Shown here: positions 1-6,386 of the stretch, piece after piece
Layout of the letters: every line of letters starts with the position of its first letter
How positions within the stretch are numbered: the first letter of the stretch is position 1
NCBI GenBank assembly: GCA_964633205.1
Contig: CAZWFN010000237.1
Coordinates: 1-6,494 of the forward strand
DNA from: CAYVQE01 sp964633205
GTDB lineage: Bacteria; Myxococcota; B64-G9
Reading direction: 5' to 3'
Length of the DNA: 6,494 bases
Program-made: the position numbers and the translations under genes
Notes under the pieces: model-generated
What the model was told of the DNA's origin: nothing
The model's database searches: none
Seen by the model: only the letters and a program-made list of their open reading frames with translations

Positions 1-95
1 ACCTCGCGACTGATCTGGGAAATCAGCCACATGGTGGTGGGAGATTCTGGGCGCCGGTTGCAATGCGGGCTGGGCTGCTTCAACATGGGCGGTCC

Positions 96-104
96 GAGGG
101 AGGT
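96..104 (+). promoter_or_regulatory. Strong Shine-Dalgarno that decides a TTG start
   Basis: GAGGGAGGT lies 8 nt before the TTG at 113. It is the best ribosome-binding site near the start of the Hsp33-like frame, and no ATG with comparable spacing exists nearby in that frame; the first in-frame ATG encodes residue 60. The rest of positions 1-95 shows no convincing promoter and no gene I can support. Confidence 0.65.
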
Positions 105-112
105 CTGGATTC

Positions 113-922
113 TTGGTTGCGGAAGAGAAAAGAGCCGACGTGGCCGGGGCCGGGGTCGAGGTGCGTTCGGCGCTGGATCGGGAGCGCGAGATCGTGCTGG
201 CCCGGGGGCGGTTCGACGCCTTGTTCGCCGGCTACCGCGAGCAGGCTGCCGGGCAGGGGCCGCTGCCCGGTGAGGTCGGGCTGGAGGTCATGCGTCAGGC
301 CCAGGCCGCGGCCGGGCTGCAGCTGGCCCTGTTGCCGCCGGATCAGTTCACCGCCTGGACCATCAACCTGGCCGATCCGCCGCTGAATGTGTTTCTGGCC
401 GGCGACAACAAGGAGTTCCAGCTCACCGGCCGGGTCTACAGCCGCGACGTGGCCACCGTCGAGCGCAACCGCTTGTTCGTCGAGACCCAGCGGCCGCGCC
501 ATCAGCCCAGCCGCAGCCTGCTCGACTTCGACGGCCGCGACATGCTGTCGGCCTTCGAGCAGTACCACCGGCGCTCGGTGCAGTCGGCCACCCGCTTGTT
601 CGAGGTGGCCGCGGGCGACTTTTTGATCGTCCAGGGCCTGCCGCGGGTCGACCGCGACTGGCTGGCCGGGCTGGACGCGGCCGCGGCCGCCGCTATCGAG
701 CAGGCCGCCGGCGAGACCATCGAGACCCGCCGCTATTGCTGGCGCTGCGGCTGCAACAGCCACAAGATGCTGGCGGTGATGCGTTCCATGTTCGGCCGGC
801 AGCCCGGCGAGCTGTTCGGCGACCAGCCCGAGGTCGAGATCCGCTGTCCCCGCTGCGGCCGCTGCTGGCTGGTCGCCCGCCAGGAGTTCGAAGCCTACGA
901 CGCCCAGCTCGGCTTTACCTGA
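113..922 (+). CDS. Divergent Hsp33-family redox-regulated chaperone
   Basis: This 269-residue protein appears to be a cytoplasmic holdase chaperone of the Hsp33 (HslO) family. In that family four cysteines bind zinc when reduced, and oxidation activates the chaperone. The C-terminal zinc domain is clear: C212-x-C214, then C245-x2-C248. The 31-residue step from C214 to C245 matches the E. coli protein as I remember it (C234 to C265). The hydrophobic WLV tail after the last cysteines also fits. Around residues 144-177 the segment MLSAFEQYHRRSVQSATR...GDFLIVQGLP resembles the end of the Hsp33 core domain (paired SEQ-like helix, then the LVQ-LPG strand). Oddities: two extra cysteines (C209 and C251) give CxxCxC and CxxCxxC clusters, and the linker between core and zinc domain looks about 20 residues short. 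The TTG start is chosen for the Shine-Dalgarno at 96-104. The SNF2 gene begins 68 nt downstream on the same strand. Family assignment is fairly firm; function as a true Hsp33 is inferred. Confidence 0.8.
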   Translation: MVAEEKRADVAGAGVEVRSALDREREIVLARGRFDALFAGYREQAAGQGPLPGEVGLEVMRQAQAAAGLQLALLPPDQFTAWTINLADPPLNVFLAGDNKEFQLTGRVYSRDVATVERNRLFVETQRPRHQPSRSLLDFDGRDMLSAFEQYHRRSVQSATRLFEVAAGDFLIVQGLPRVDRDWLAGLDAAAAAAIEQAAGETIETRRYCWRCGCNSHKMLAVMRSMFGRQPGELFGDQPEVEIRCPRCGRCWLVARQEFEAYDAQLGFT

Positions 923-990
923 GCCTGCCGCATCGCGGCTCCGCCGCAGCGCGGATGCCTCCATTGTGGTCGAGCGGGACTTGTGTTGGG

Positions 991-3900
991 ATGCCCACTG
1001 CCATGGCCATTCGCTCGCAGAAGAAGCAGCGGCGCGGCAAGAGCGCGCCGGACGGGCCCTCGCGAGAGGCCGTCCGCTTCACGGTCCAGCCGCTTCCGGA
1101 GGTCCCGCTGCGCTTCCGAGAGGTGGAGGCCTGGCTGGAAGCGCACGGAGAGCGCGGCTGGCTGGGCCTGAGCATCCGGGTCCTGGAACCGTGGTTCCAT
1201 GGGGGTGGGTTCTACCGGGTGGCGCGGCAACACGGCGGCACCACCCTGGGGGACTGCCTGAGCGGGTTGGGCATGCGCTCGGGATCCCCCGTGTCGGTTC
1301 TGCGCCGGGAGCTGATCGCCGCGACCCGCAGCCACCTGAACTACCTGGCCCAGCAGCGCCGGCTGGACCGGATGCGCGCGGCGAGGTGGTCCCGCCCGCC
1401 GGGAGACGCGCGCCTGGCGGAGACGGCCCGCTGGCTCGCGGGCCAGCTGGAGAAGGTCCGCCAATGCGAGGCGAGCCGGGCGCCGGTGCCCTACGAGCGG
1501 GCCCAGGTCAGCTTCATCGAGGTCCCACCGTCGGTCGCGGTGGCCTTCGCGGGCACCGGTCGCTGGAACCAGAGCGACGACCAGCAGACCATCGTCGAGC
1601 TGGAGCCGCGGCCGGACGGCGTGCTGCGCTGGACCTGTGAACGCGAGGGAACCCCCTGGGCCGGCGGCAGCGGCCAGCCCCCGCGGCCGGCCCAGCCCTG
1701 TCCCCACCTGCGGGTGCTGCTGGAGTGGATCCTGGACTGGCTGCACGATCCGCAGAGCGATCACCACGCCCCGCTGGTCGAGCTGCTGTCACGGCCCGGC
1801 TGGTCGCGGCTCATCGCCCACGCGGATCAGATCATCGATCAGAGCCGTGGCCGGTCCAGCCGGCAGTCCGGTTCGGATCCGGACCGCGAGCTGGCCTGGC
1901 GCCTCGGGGTCGATCCGCAGCACGGGCTGCTGGAGCTGGTGCCGGTGATGCGCACCCGGGGCAAGTCCGGCCGCTTCGGCTGCGGCCGCAAGGTGGACCC
2001 GGCCGGACTGATGTCCGAGCGCGAGGTCCTCAGCCCCCAGGACGAAAGGGCCCTGCGCCTTTTGTCCGCCATCCCCTTGTCGATACAGAGCTTCTACCAC
2101 GACCTGCCGATCGCGGCGTACCAGGCCGAGGCCTTGCTGGAGCTGGTCGGCCATCCGCGGGTGTTCCGGCTCGACAGGCCGACCGAGCCGCTGCGGATCG
2201 TGGAGGGGCGGCCCACCCTGAGGCTGACCCGGCAGGCCGGCCGCTACGGGATACAGCTCCATCTGGGTGATCGGCCCATGCCCTGGGAAATGCTCGATCG
2301 CCAGCGGATCGGTCACCACCTGCTCTTCCAGCCCGACGCGCCCGCGGGGGTCTTCCGGCTGGCCCGGCTGGAGGATCCGGCCGGCGAGCTGCTCGAGCTG
2401 CTGGCCAGCCAGCCCCCGCTGGTCCCGGACGAAGGCGTCGGCGAGCTGGTCCGGGTGCTCTCCGCGGCCCAACCGGGCCTGGATCTGGAGCTGCCCGCCG
2501 ATCTGGCCGCCGAGCGGCGGCGGGCCGACGGTGCTTGCCGGCTGCGGCTTTCACCGCTGGGCGAGGCCGGGTTGGAGGCCTGGCTCAAGGCGCGGCCCGA
2601 CCCGGACGGCCCCGCCTGGCCGCCGGGCCAGGGTCCCGAGCGGATCGTGGCCGCCAGGCACGGGCGGCTGGTCGGCACCGAACGCGACCTGGCCGCCGAG
2701 CGGCGCGCGGCCGGCGACCTGTGCCGCCGCCTGGACCTCGAACCCGCGGCCGACCGCGATCCCTGGCACTGGCGCCTGCCCGACCCGGAGCAGGCCCTGG
2801 CGCTCGTGGCCGCCGCCCAGCAACTCGGCGCCGAGCTGGGCGTGGACTGGCCCGAGGACCAGGCCCCGTGGAAGGTGTCGCCCGCGAGCCCGCAGAACGT
2901 GCGCATCCGGCTGCGCAGCGAGCGGGACTGGTTCCAGCTGGACGGGGCCCTGGAGGTGGACGGCCAGCGCATCGGGCTGGCCGAGCTGCTGGATCGGGTG
3001 CGCTCGGGCCAGCGCTTCATCCCCATCGGAGCGGGTCGATTCGCGCTGATCGGCGAACGCCTGCGCCGCAAGCTCGAGCGGCTCGAGGGCGCCGTGATGC
3101 CCGGCAGCCGGGGCAAGCTCACGGCCGGTAGCGGGCGGGCGGCTGCCCTGCAGCAGGCCTTGGGCGACCTGCCGGTCGAGGCGGACCAGCACTGGTCCGG
3201 CCTGATCGACCGCCTGCGGGCGGCTGCGCATCTCGACCCCCGCAAGCCCTCGGCTCTGGCCGCCGAGCTGCGTCCCTACCAGGAGGAGGGCTTCCGCTGG
3301 CTGGCCCGGCTGGCGGCCTGGGCGCAGGGCGCCTGCCTGGCCGACGACATGGGCCTGGGCAAGACGGTGCAGGCCTTGGGCCTGCTGCTGCTGCGGGCCG
3401 AGCAGGGCCCCGCCCTGGTGATCGCGCCCTCGTCGGTCGGGTCGGTCTGGCTGACCGAGGCCGCGCGCTTCGCCCCCTCGCTCCAGCTGCGCCACTACCA
3501 CGGCCCGGGCCGCCACGGCCTGCTCGCCGGGCTGGGCCCCGGCGGCCTGCTGGTGACCAGCTACGACGTCATGGCCCGCGACGTCGAGGCCCTGGCGGAC
3601 ATCGCCTTCGCGACCGTGGTGCTGGACGAGGCCCAGTACGTCAAAAACGCCCGCTCCAAGCGGGCCCGCGCGGTGCGCCGGCTCCAGGCCGGGTTCCGCC
3701 TGGCCATGACCGGCACGCCGCTGGAGAACCACCTGGGCGAGCTGTGGAGCGTGTTCAGGAGCGTGGATCCGGGCCTGCTGGGCTCCTGGGAGTATTTCCG
3801 CGATCGCTTCGCCGCCCCCATCGAACGCGACCACGACCCGCGCCGCCGCGACGAGCTGGCCCGGCTGCTGCGTCCCTTTCTGCTCCGGCGCACCAAGGCC

Positions 3901-4650
3901 CAGGTGGCCCCGGAGCTGCCGCCGCGCACCGAGGTGATCCGGCCGGTGGAGATGAAGGCCGAGGAGCGCCGGGTCTACCAGCGGCTGCAGCGCGAGGTCA
4001 TCGAAGGGCTGGCGGCCCGGGACATCGACCGCGAGGGGCGCTTCGCGCTGCTGGCGGCCATCACCCGCATGCGGCGTCTGGCCTGCCACCCGCGGCTGGT
4101 CTATCCCGACAGCTGCATCGGCTCGTCCAAGCTGGAGGCGGCCAGCGCCCTGCTCGAGTCCCTGCTGGCCGACGGCCAGCGGGCCCTGGTGTTCAGCCAG
4201 TTCACCAGCCATCTGGCCCTGGTCCGCGAGGTGCTCGACGAGCGGGGTCGGGACTACCTCTACCTGGACGGGGCCACCCCGGCGGCCGCACGGGCCCGGC
4301 TGGTCGAGAGATGGGCGACGGGCGCGCCCGGCCTGTTCCTGATCTCGCTCAAGGCGGGTGGCTCGGGGTTGAACCTGACCGGTGCCGACGCCGTGATCCA
4401 CCTGGACCCCTGGTGGAACCCGGCCGTGGAAGACCAGGCCACCGATCGCACCCACCGCATCGGCCAGACCCGCCCGGTGACCGTGGTGCGCCTCATCGTC
4501 CAGCAGACCATCGAGGAGGCCGTCCTCGACCTGCACGCATCCAAGCGGGAGCTGGCCAGCGGCCTGCTGGAGGGCACCGACGCGGCCGGCGGGCTCTCCT
4601 CCCAGGAGCTTCTCGGGCTGCTGCGCTTCGGCCAGAGCGCGGCCCGCTAG
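991..4650 (+). CDS. SNF2-family DNA-dependent ATPase/helicase with degenerate SWIM-like motif
   Basis: This 1219-residue protein is a bacterial Swi2/Snf2 ATPase, predicted to translocate on double-stranded DNA and remodel protein-DNA complexes. The C-terminal core is complete: RPYQEEG at 761, Walker A DDMGLGKT (K791), motif Ia IAPSS near 811, Walker B DEAQ (879-882), MTGTP (906-910), motif IV VFSQF near 1067, and motif VI QATDRTHRIGQ (1149-1159). DEAQ and THRIGQ are typical of the SNF2 superfamily. The first ~750 residues resemble the SNF2-associated region of long bacterial members. They contain W214-T-C216, then C237-P-H239, a SWIM zinc-finger pattern (CxC...CxH) with the first cysteine replaced by tryptophan. 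The N terminus is basic (SQKKQRRGK). The open frame reaches back to 736, but that part only shadows the Hsp33-like gene. ATG 991 is preferred; ATG 955 and ATG 1003 are alternatives, and none has a strong Shine-Dalgarno. The last codons GQSAAR-stop are duplicated near 6400. Cellular role is not deducible. Confidence 0.92.
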   Translation: MPTAMAIRSQKKQRRGKSAPDGPSREAVRFTVQPLPEVPLRFREVEAWLEAHGERGWLGLSIRVLEPWFHGGGFYRVARQHGGTTLGDCLSGLGMRSGSPVSVLRRELIAATRSHLNYLAQQRRLDRMRAARWSRPPGDARLAETARWLAGQLEKVRQCEASRAPVPYERAQVSFIEVPPSVAVAFAGTGRWNQSDDQQTIVELEPRPDGVLRWTCEREGTPWAGGSGQPPRPAQPCPHLRVLLEWILDWLHDPQSDHHAPLVELLSRPGWSRLIAHADQIIDQSRGRSSRQSGSDPDRELAWRLGVDPQHGLLELVPVMRTRGKSGRFGCGRKVDPAGLMSEREVLSPQDERALRLLSAIPLSIQSFYHDLPIAAYQAEALLELVGHPRVFRLDRPTEPLRIVEGRPTLRLTRQAGRYGIQLHLGDRPMPWEMLDRQRIGHHLLFQPDAPAGVFRLARLEDPAGELLELLASQPPLVPDEGVGELVRVLSAAQPGLDLELPADLAAERRRADGACRLRLSPLGEAGLEAWLKARPDPDGPAWPPGQGPERIVAARHGRLVGTERDLAAERRAAGDLCRRLDLEPAADRDPWHWRLPDPEQALALVAAAQQLGAELGVDWPEDQAPWKVSPASPQNVRIRLRSERDWFQLDGALEVDGQRIGLAELLDRVRSGQRFIPIGAGRFALIGERLRRKLERLEGAVMPGSRGKLTAGSGRAAALQQALGDLPVEADQHWSGLIDRLRAAAHLDPRKPSALAAELRPYQEEGFRWLARLAAWAQGACLADDMGLGKTVQALGLLLLRAEQGPALVIAPSSVGSVWLTEAARFAPSLQLRHYHGPGRHGLLAGLGPGGLLVTSYDVMARDVEALADIAFATVVLDEAQYVKNARSKRARAVRRLQAGFRLAMTGTPLENHLGELWSVFRSVDPGLLGSWEYFRDRFAAPIERDHDPRRRDELARLLRPFLLRRTKAQVAPELPPRTEVIRPVEMKAEERRVYQRLQREVIEGLAARDIDREGRFALLAAITRMRRLACHPRLVYPDSCIGSSKLEAASALLESLLADGQRALVFSQFTSHLALVREVLDERGRDYLYLDGATPAAARARLVERWATGAPGLFLISLKAGGSGLNLTGADAVIHLDPWWNPAVEDQATDRTHRIGQTRPVTVVRLIVQQTIEEAVLDLHASKRELASGLLEGTDAAGGLSSQELLGLLRFGQSAAR

Positions 4651-4653
4651 CCT
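4631..4653 (+). repeat. Direct repeat copy 1: helicase 3' end
   Basis: These 23 bp cover the last helicase codons, the TAG stop and three following bases. They recur at 6384-6406 with one mismatch (C to T at the eighth base). Similarity continues leftwards: CGCTTCG (4624-4630) also precedes the second copy, separated from it there by two extra bases. The pair brackets the first repeat array and the toxin-antitoxin-like module, so it could be an att-type or recombination-derived direct repeat. Confidence 0.75.
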
Positions 4654-4655
4654 GG

Positions 4656-4871
4656 CCATTCAAGGTGCCCATTCAAGGTGCCCCCATTCAAGGTGCCCCN
4701 NNNNNNNNNNNNNNNNNNNNNNNNNNNNNNNNNNNNNNNNNNNNNNNNNNNNNNNNNNNNNNNNNNNNNNNNNNNNNNNNNNNNNNNNNNNNNNNNNNNC
4801 CCATTCAAGGTGCCCCCATTCAAGGTGCCCCATTCAAGGTGCCCCATTCAAGGTGCCCCATTCAAGGTGCC
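4656..4871 (+). repeat. Tandem array of ATTCAAGGTGCC units, interrupted by an assembly gap
   Basis: The core ATTCAAGGTGCC occurs at 4658, 4671 and 4686 before the N run, and at 4803, 4818, 4832, 4846 and 4860 after it, so eight intact copies are visible. Cores are joined by one to three extra C residues, giving a period of 13-15 bp. All copies are identical, which implies recent expansion or homogenisation. The array starts 5 nt after the helicase stop and ends about 75 nt before the stop of the convergent gene at 4949. I see no coding or terminator function; repeat peptides such as PFKVP are not credible protein. Confidence 0.9.
4700..4799. other. 100-N assembly gap inside the repeat array
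   Basis: Exactly 100 ambiguous bases, a conventional length for a gap of unknown size. Identical repeat units lie on both sides, so the simplest reading is an unresolved tandem array rather than a missing gene, but the true length cannot be known from this window. Confidence 0.97.
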
Positions 4872-4948
4872 AGAGGAGCCGGGCACAGAAGCCAGTCGTG
4901 GATCTGGCCATACCTGGCGGCTGGCGGCCAAGACCCTCGACAGGTCAG

Positions 4949-5536
4949 CTATCCCACGTCCGGCTTGCCGACCATCAGCTTGCGCTTGCGGCCGACGTTA
5001 TCGATGACCCGAAAGTAGTGAAAACCATCCTCGTCGTCTTCGTCAGGCTCGATCTCCTTCGGGGCCAGAATCTCAGCCGCCTGGGTCGCACCGACCCAGG
5101 CGGCGTGGTCTGCAACGATGGCCTCGACCGCATCGGAGACCTCGCCGTAGATGCCCTTCTCGACGAACAAGCGGTGAAGTAAGGCCTTGATCGCGTCTTT
5201 GGCAGGCTTCGATCCGTCGGTCGCCAAAGCGCAGACCTTCACCCCGTATTCGGACCCTTTCGACAGCACGAACCCGACCACCTCGTCGCCACCGCCTACC
5301 ACCAACAACCACCGGGTGTAGTCGAGCAAGGCGTCCGGGTCGGTCACGTTGAGCTTGGGATCGAACTGGCTGTAAGCCTCGACGTACATGTCGAAGACCG
5401 CCTGCTTCAAATCGTCCCCGATGTCGATGCCTTCGATGGCCTCGAAAGGACTCCCGCCAGAGACCACAAACCCCAGATCCAATTCGGCCAGATCGGCCAA
5501 GCGGACCCTGGCCAGGTAGTGAATGGTGTCGGCCAA
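4949..5536 (-). CDS. Putative toxin partner with GNAT-like features (start uncertain)
   Basis: I do not recognise this 195-residue protein as a named family. Residues 75-140 read like part of a GNAT acetyltransferase fold: a hydrophobic strand RWLLVV, the hairpin DEVVGFVLSK (84-93), a strand GVKVCALATDG (98-108) followed by SKPAKDAIKALL, which sits where the acetyl-CoA phosphate-binding loop and helix would be, then IYGEVSDAVEAI. The canonical Q/R-x-x-G-x-G/A motif is not intact. An acidic run (163-170) precedes a basic tail, HYFRVIDNVGRKRKLMVGKP. The gene follows a Phd/YefM-like antitoxin by 15 nt, so a toxin role is inferred from position. The start is weak: TTG at 5536 has no Shine-Dalgarno, and the first ATG (5389) would remove 49 residues. 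The frame is continuous with the upstream gene across one TAG. It converges on the helicase. A non-toxin acetyltransferase or a disrupted fusion is possible. Confidence 0.6.
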   Translation of the reverse strand: MADTIHYLARVRLADLAELDLGFVVSGGSPFEAIEGIDIGDDLKQAVFDMYVEAYSQFDPKLNVTDPDALLDYTRWLLVVGGGDEVVGFVLSKGSEYGVKVCALATDGSKPAKDAIKALLHRLFVEKGIYGEVSDAVEAIVADHAAWVGATQAAEILAPKEIEPDEDDEDGFHYFRVIDNVGRKRKLMVGKPDVG

Positions 5537-5551
5537 ATCGGAGGTCTCGAA

Positions 5552-6133
5552 CTACTTGCCCGAGGAGGCGTCCCCTTGCGCCCCAAGGTCGACCGAACTG
5601 CTCTGGTGCTCGAGCACCTCGTACAAGCCTTCGTCCCGGGCTTCTTCGATTGCCCGTGCCACCTTGGCCCGCTTGAGCAGCCGCTGCAAGATCCTCGGCT
5701 CCGAAAGCGCCCCTTCGATTTCGGACCTTCTCTCGGCGTCCAAAGGCAGCGAATCGATGGTCAGCAAGGTGAGCAGATTGCTCACCGGAAGCTCGATCAA
5801 CTCATCGAACTGCGGCTTTCTCAGGTGGTACGGCGCGCCTTGCAGCAGGTTCCAAACGACCATGAACGCCAATCGGGCCTTGTGGTCCCCACGAAACAAG
5901 GGCGCAAGTCGCTCGTAGGACGAAACAATCACCGCAGGATCGTCACGCCGGCCCACGGTGTAACTACTGGCCCCCGCCTCGGCCGCCCTGACAATCTCAG
6001 GCAGGTTGTCGCGTGCTTTACCGATGTTGAAATGAACCAAGGGCCTCAGATGCTCAACAGATGCCTTCCGGTTCCTGATTGCAGGCCTTTTTGCTGGCTG
6101 CTTCTCGGCCTGGTTTTCTGCTTTCTTGGGCAT
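5552..6133 (-). CDS. Phd/YefM-like antitoxin and autorepressor with long C-terminal extension
   Basis: This 193-residue protein probably represses its own operon and neutralises the downstream gene product. Residues 33-80 match the Phd/YefM DNA-binding fold: VHFNIGKARDNLPEIVRAAE, then SSYTVGRRDDPAVIVSSYERLAPLF. That is the usual order of a short N-terminal strand, the RxNLxEIxxA helix, a strand of the 'itr-g-pavlvs' type and the YexL helix. The first 24 residues are lysine/arginine-rich. Phd proteins are normally about 70-100 residues; this one carries roughly 110 extra, mostly helical-looking (FDELIELPVSNLLTLL, RILQRLLKRAKVARAIEEA) with a low-complexity end (HQSSSVDLGAQGDASSGK). ATG 6133 is chosen because GAGAGGT lies 9 nt upstream; a TTG at 6151 is possible but lies upstream of that site. 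A sigma70-type promoter and double TGTACA operator precede it. It ends in TAG, in frame with the next ORF. Confidence 0.75.
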   Translation of the reverse strand: MPKKAENQAEKQPAKRPAIRNRKASVEHLRPLVHFNIGKARDNLPEIVRAAEAGASSYTVGRRDDPAVIVSSYERLAPLFRGDHKARLAFMVVWNLLQGAPYHLRKPQFDELIELPVSNLLTLLTIDSLPLDAERRSEIEGALSEPRILQRLLKRAKVARAIEEARDEGLYEVLEHQSSSVDLGAQGDASSGK

Positions 6134-6142
6134 GATCTGGCA

Positions 6143-6149
6143 ACCTCTC
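6143..6149 (-). promoter_or_regulatory. Shine-Dalgarno of the antitoxin gene
   Basis: GAGAGGT on the minus strand, 9 nt before ATG 6133. It supports the ATG over the upstream TTG at 6151, whose codon touches this site. Confidence 0.6.
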
Positions 6150-6152
6150 AAC

Positions 6153-6171
6153 CTTGTACATCTTGTACAAG
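6153..6171 (-). promoter_or_regulatory. Probable antitoxin operator: two TGTACA cores
   Basis: On the plus strand this reads CTTGTACATCTTGTACAAG. It holds a perfect 10-bp palindrome CTTGTACAAG (6162-6171) and a partial second palindrome CTTGTACAT (6153-6161). The TGTACA cores are 9 bp apart. TGTACA-cored long and short palindromes are the established operator type of E. coli YefM-YoeB. Here the pair lies between the -10 box and the antitoxin start, close to the expected transcription start, well placed for autorepression. That the local antitoxin binds it is inferred. Confidence 0.75.
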
Positions 6172-6174
6172 TTA

Positions 6175-6203
6175 AGAATACGGCTCAGGTGGCTTTCTGT
6201 CAA
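6175..6203 (-). promoter_or_regulatory. Sigma70-type promoter of the antitoxin operon
   Basis: On the minus strand TTGACA (6198-6203) is followed by 17 nt and TATTCT (6175-6180). The -35 is a perfect consensus, the spacing is optimal and the -10 matches four of six bases. Transcription would start near 6168, inside the TGTACA operator. Confidence 0.8.
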
Positions 6204-6219
6204 GTGATTGTTTCTAGAG

Positions 6220-6309
6220 ACAGGGGTGCCGCCCTATGGAGTGCCCTATAGAGTGCCCCTGCCTATAGAGTGCCCCTATAGAGTGCCTATAGAGTGCCTA
6301 TAGAGTGCC
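6220..6309 (+). repeat. Tandem array of TATAGAGTGCC-type units
   Basis: Units begin at 6235 (variant TATGGAGTGCC), 6247, 6264, 6277, 6288 and 6299 (all TATAGAGTGCC), with spacings of 12, 17, 13, 11 and 11 bp. A decayed unit, ACAGGGGTGCC, lies at 6220-6230. The ending GTGCC and the C-rich joins match the ATTCAAGGTGCC array beyond the two-gene module. The array lies upstream of the antitoxin promoter and outside any credible gene. Confidence 0.85.
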
Positions 6310-6324
6310 ATACGCTTCGTAGCC
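6309..6324 (+). repeat. 16-mer repeat CATACGCTTCGTAGCC, copy 1
   Basis: First of three copies of CAYACGCTTCGTAGCC. It directly follows the last TATAGAGTGCC unit. TACG-CTT-CGTA inside it could form a tiny 4-bp hairpin. Confidence 0.85.
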
Positions 6325-6327
6325 CCC

Positions 6328-6371
6328 ACAGGGTGCCCACAGGGTGCCCCACAGGGTGCCCACAGGGTGCC
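6328..6371 (+). repeat. Tandem array of ACAGGGTGCC units
   Basis: Four identical cores begin at 6328, 6339, 6351 and 6362, with spacings of 11, 12 and 11 bp. They share GTGCC with the neighbouring arrays but have a different left half. The array is bounded on both sides by copies of the 16-mer. Confidence 0.88.
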
Positions 6372-6386
6372 ACACGCTTCGTAGCC
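6371..6386 (+). repeat. 16-mer repeat CACACGCTTCGTAGCC, copy 2
   Basis: One T-to-C difference from the other copies. Its last three bases are the first three of the helicase-end duplication at 6384-6406, so the 16-mer and that duplication form one continuous block resembling the helicase 3' end. Confidence 0.85.

Noticed and set aside
10..26. Hairpin CTGAT...ATCAG as a terminator of an upstream gene
   Set aside because: Only a 5-bp stem with a 7-nt loop and no T-run.
736..990. N-terminal extension of the helicase frame back to a TTG at 736
   Set aside because: It overlaps the zinc domain of the Hsp33-like gene, and its arginine/alanine-rich translation is a typical high-GC shadow; the SNF2 protein more plausibly starts at 991 (or 955 or 1003).
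2551..4659. 702-codon open frame on the minus strand opposite the helicase
   Set aside because: Long antisense frames are expected in such GC-rich coding DNA. The helicase frame contains all SNF2 motifs, while this one has no recognisable domain.
4656..4871. CRISPR array
   Set aside because: Units are 12 bp with one to three C between them; there are no unique spacers and no cas genes.
4872..4948. Bidirectional terminator between the convergent genes
   Set aside because: GC-rich words such as CCTGGCGGCTGGCGG are present, but no stable stem followed by a T-run on either strand.
3744..5018. Open frame running from the helicase region through the N gap
   Set aside because: It is kept open only by GC bias, ambiguous bases and a tandem repeat; the protein is low-complexity.
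5519..6175. 218-codon plus-strand frame opposite the antitoxin
   Set aside because: No recognisable domain; the minus strand has the Phd-like motif, Shine-Dalgarno, operator and promoter.
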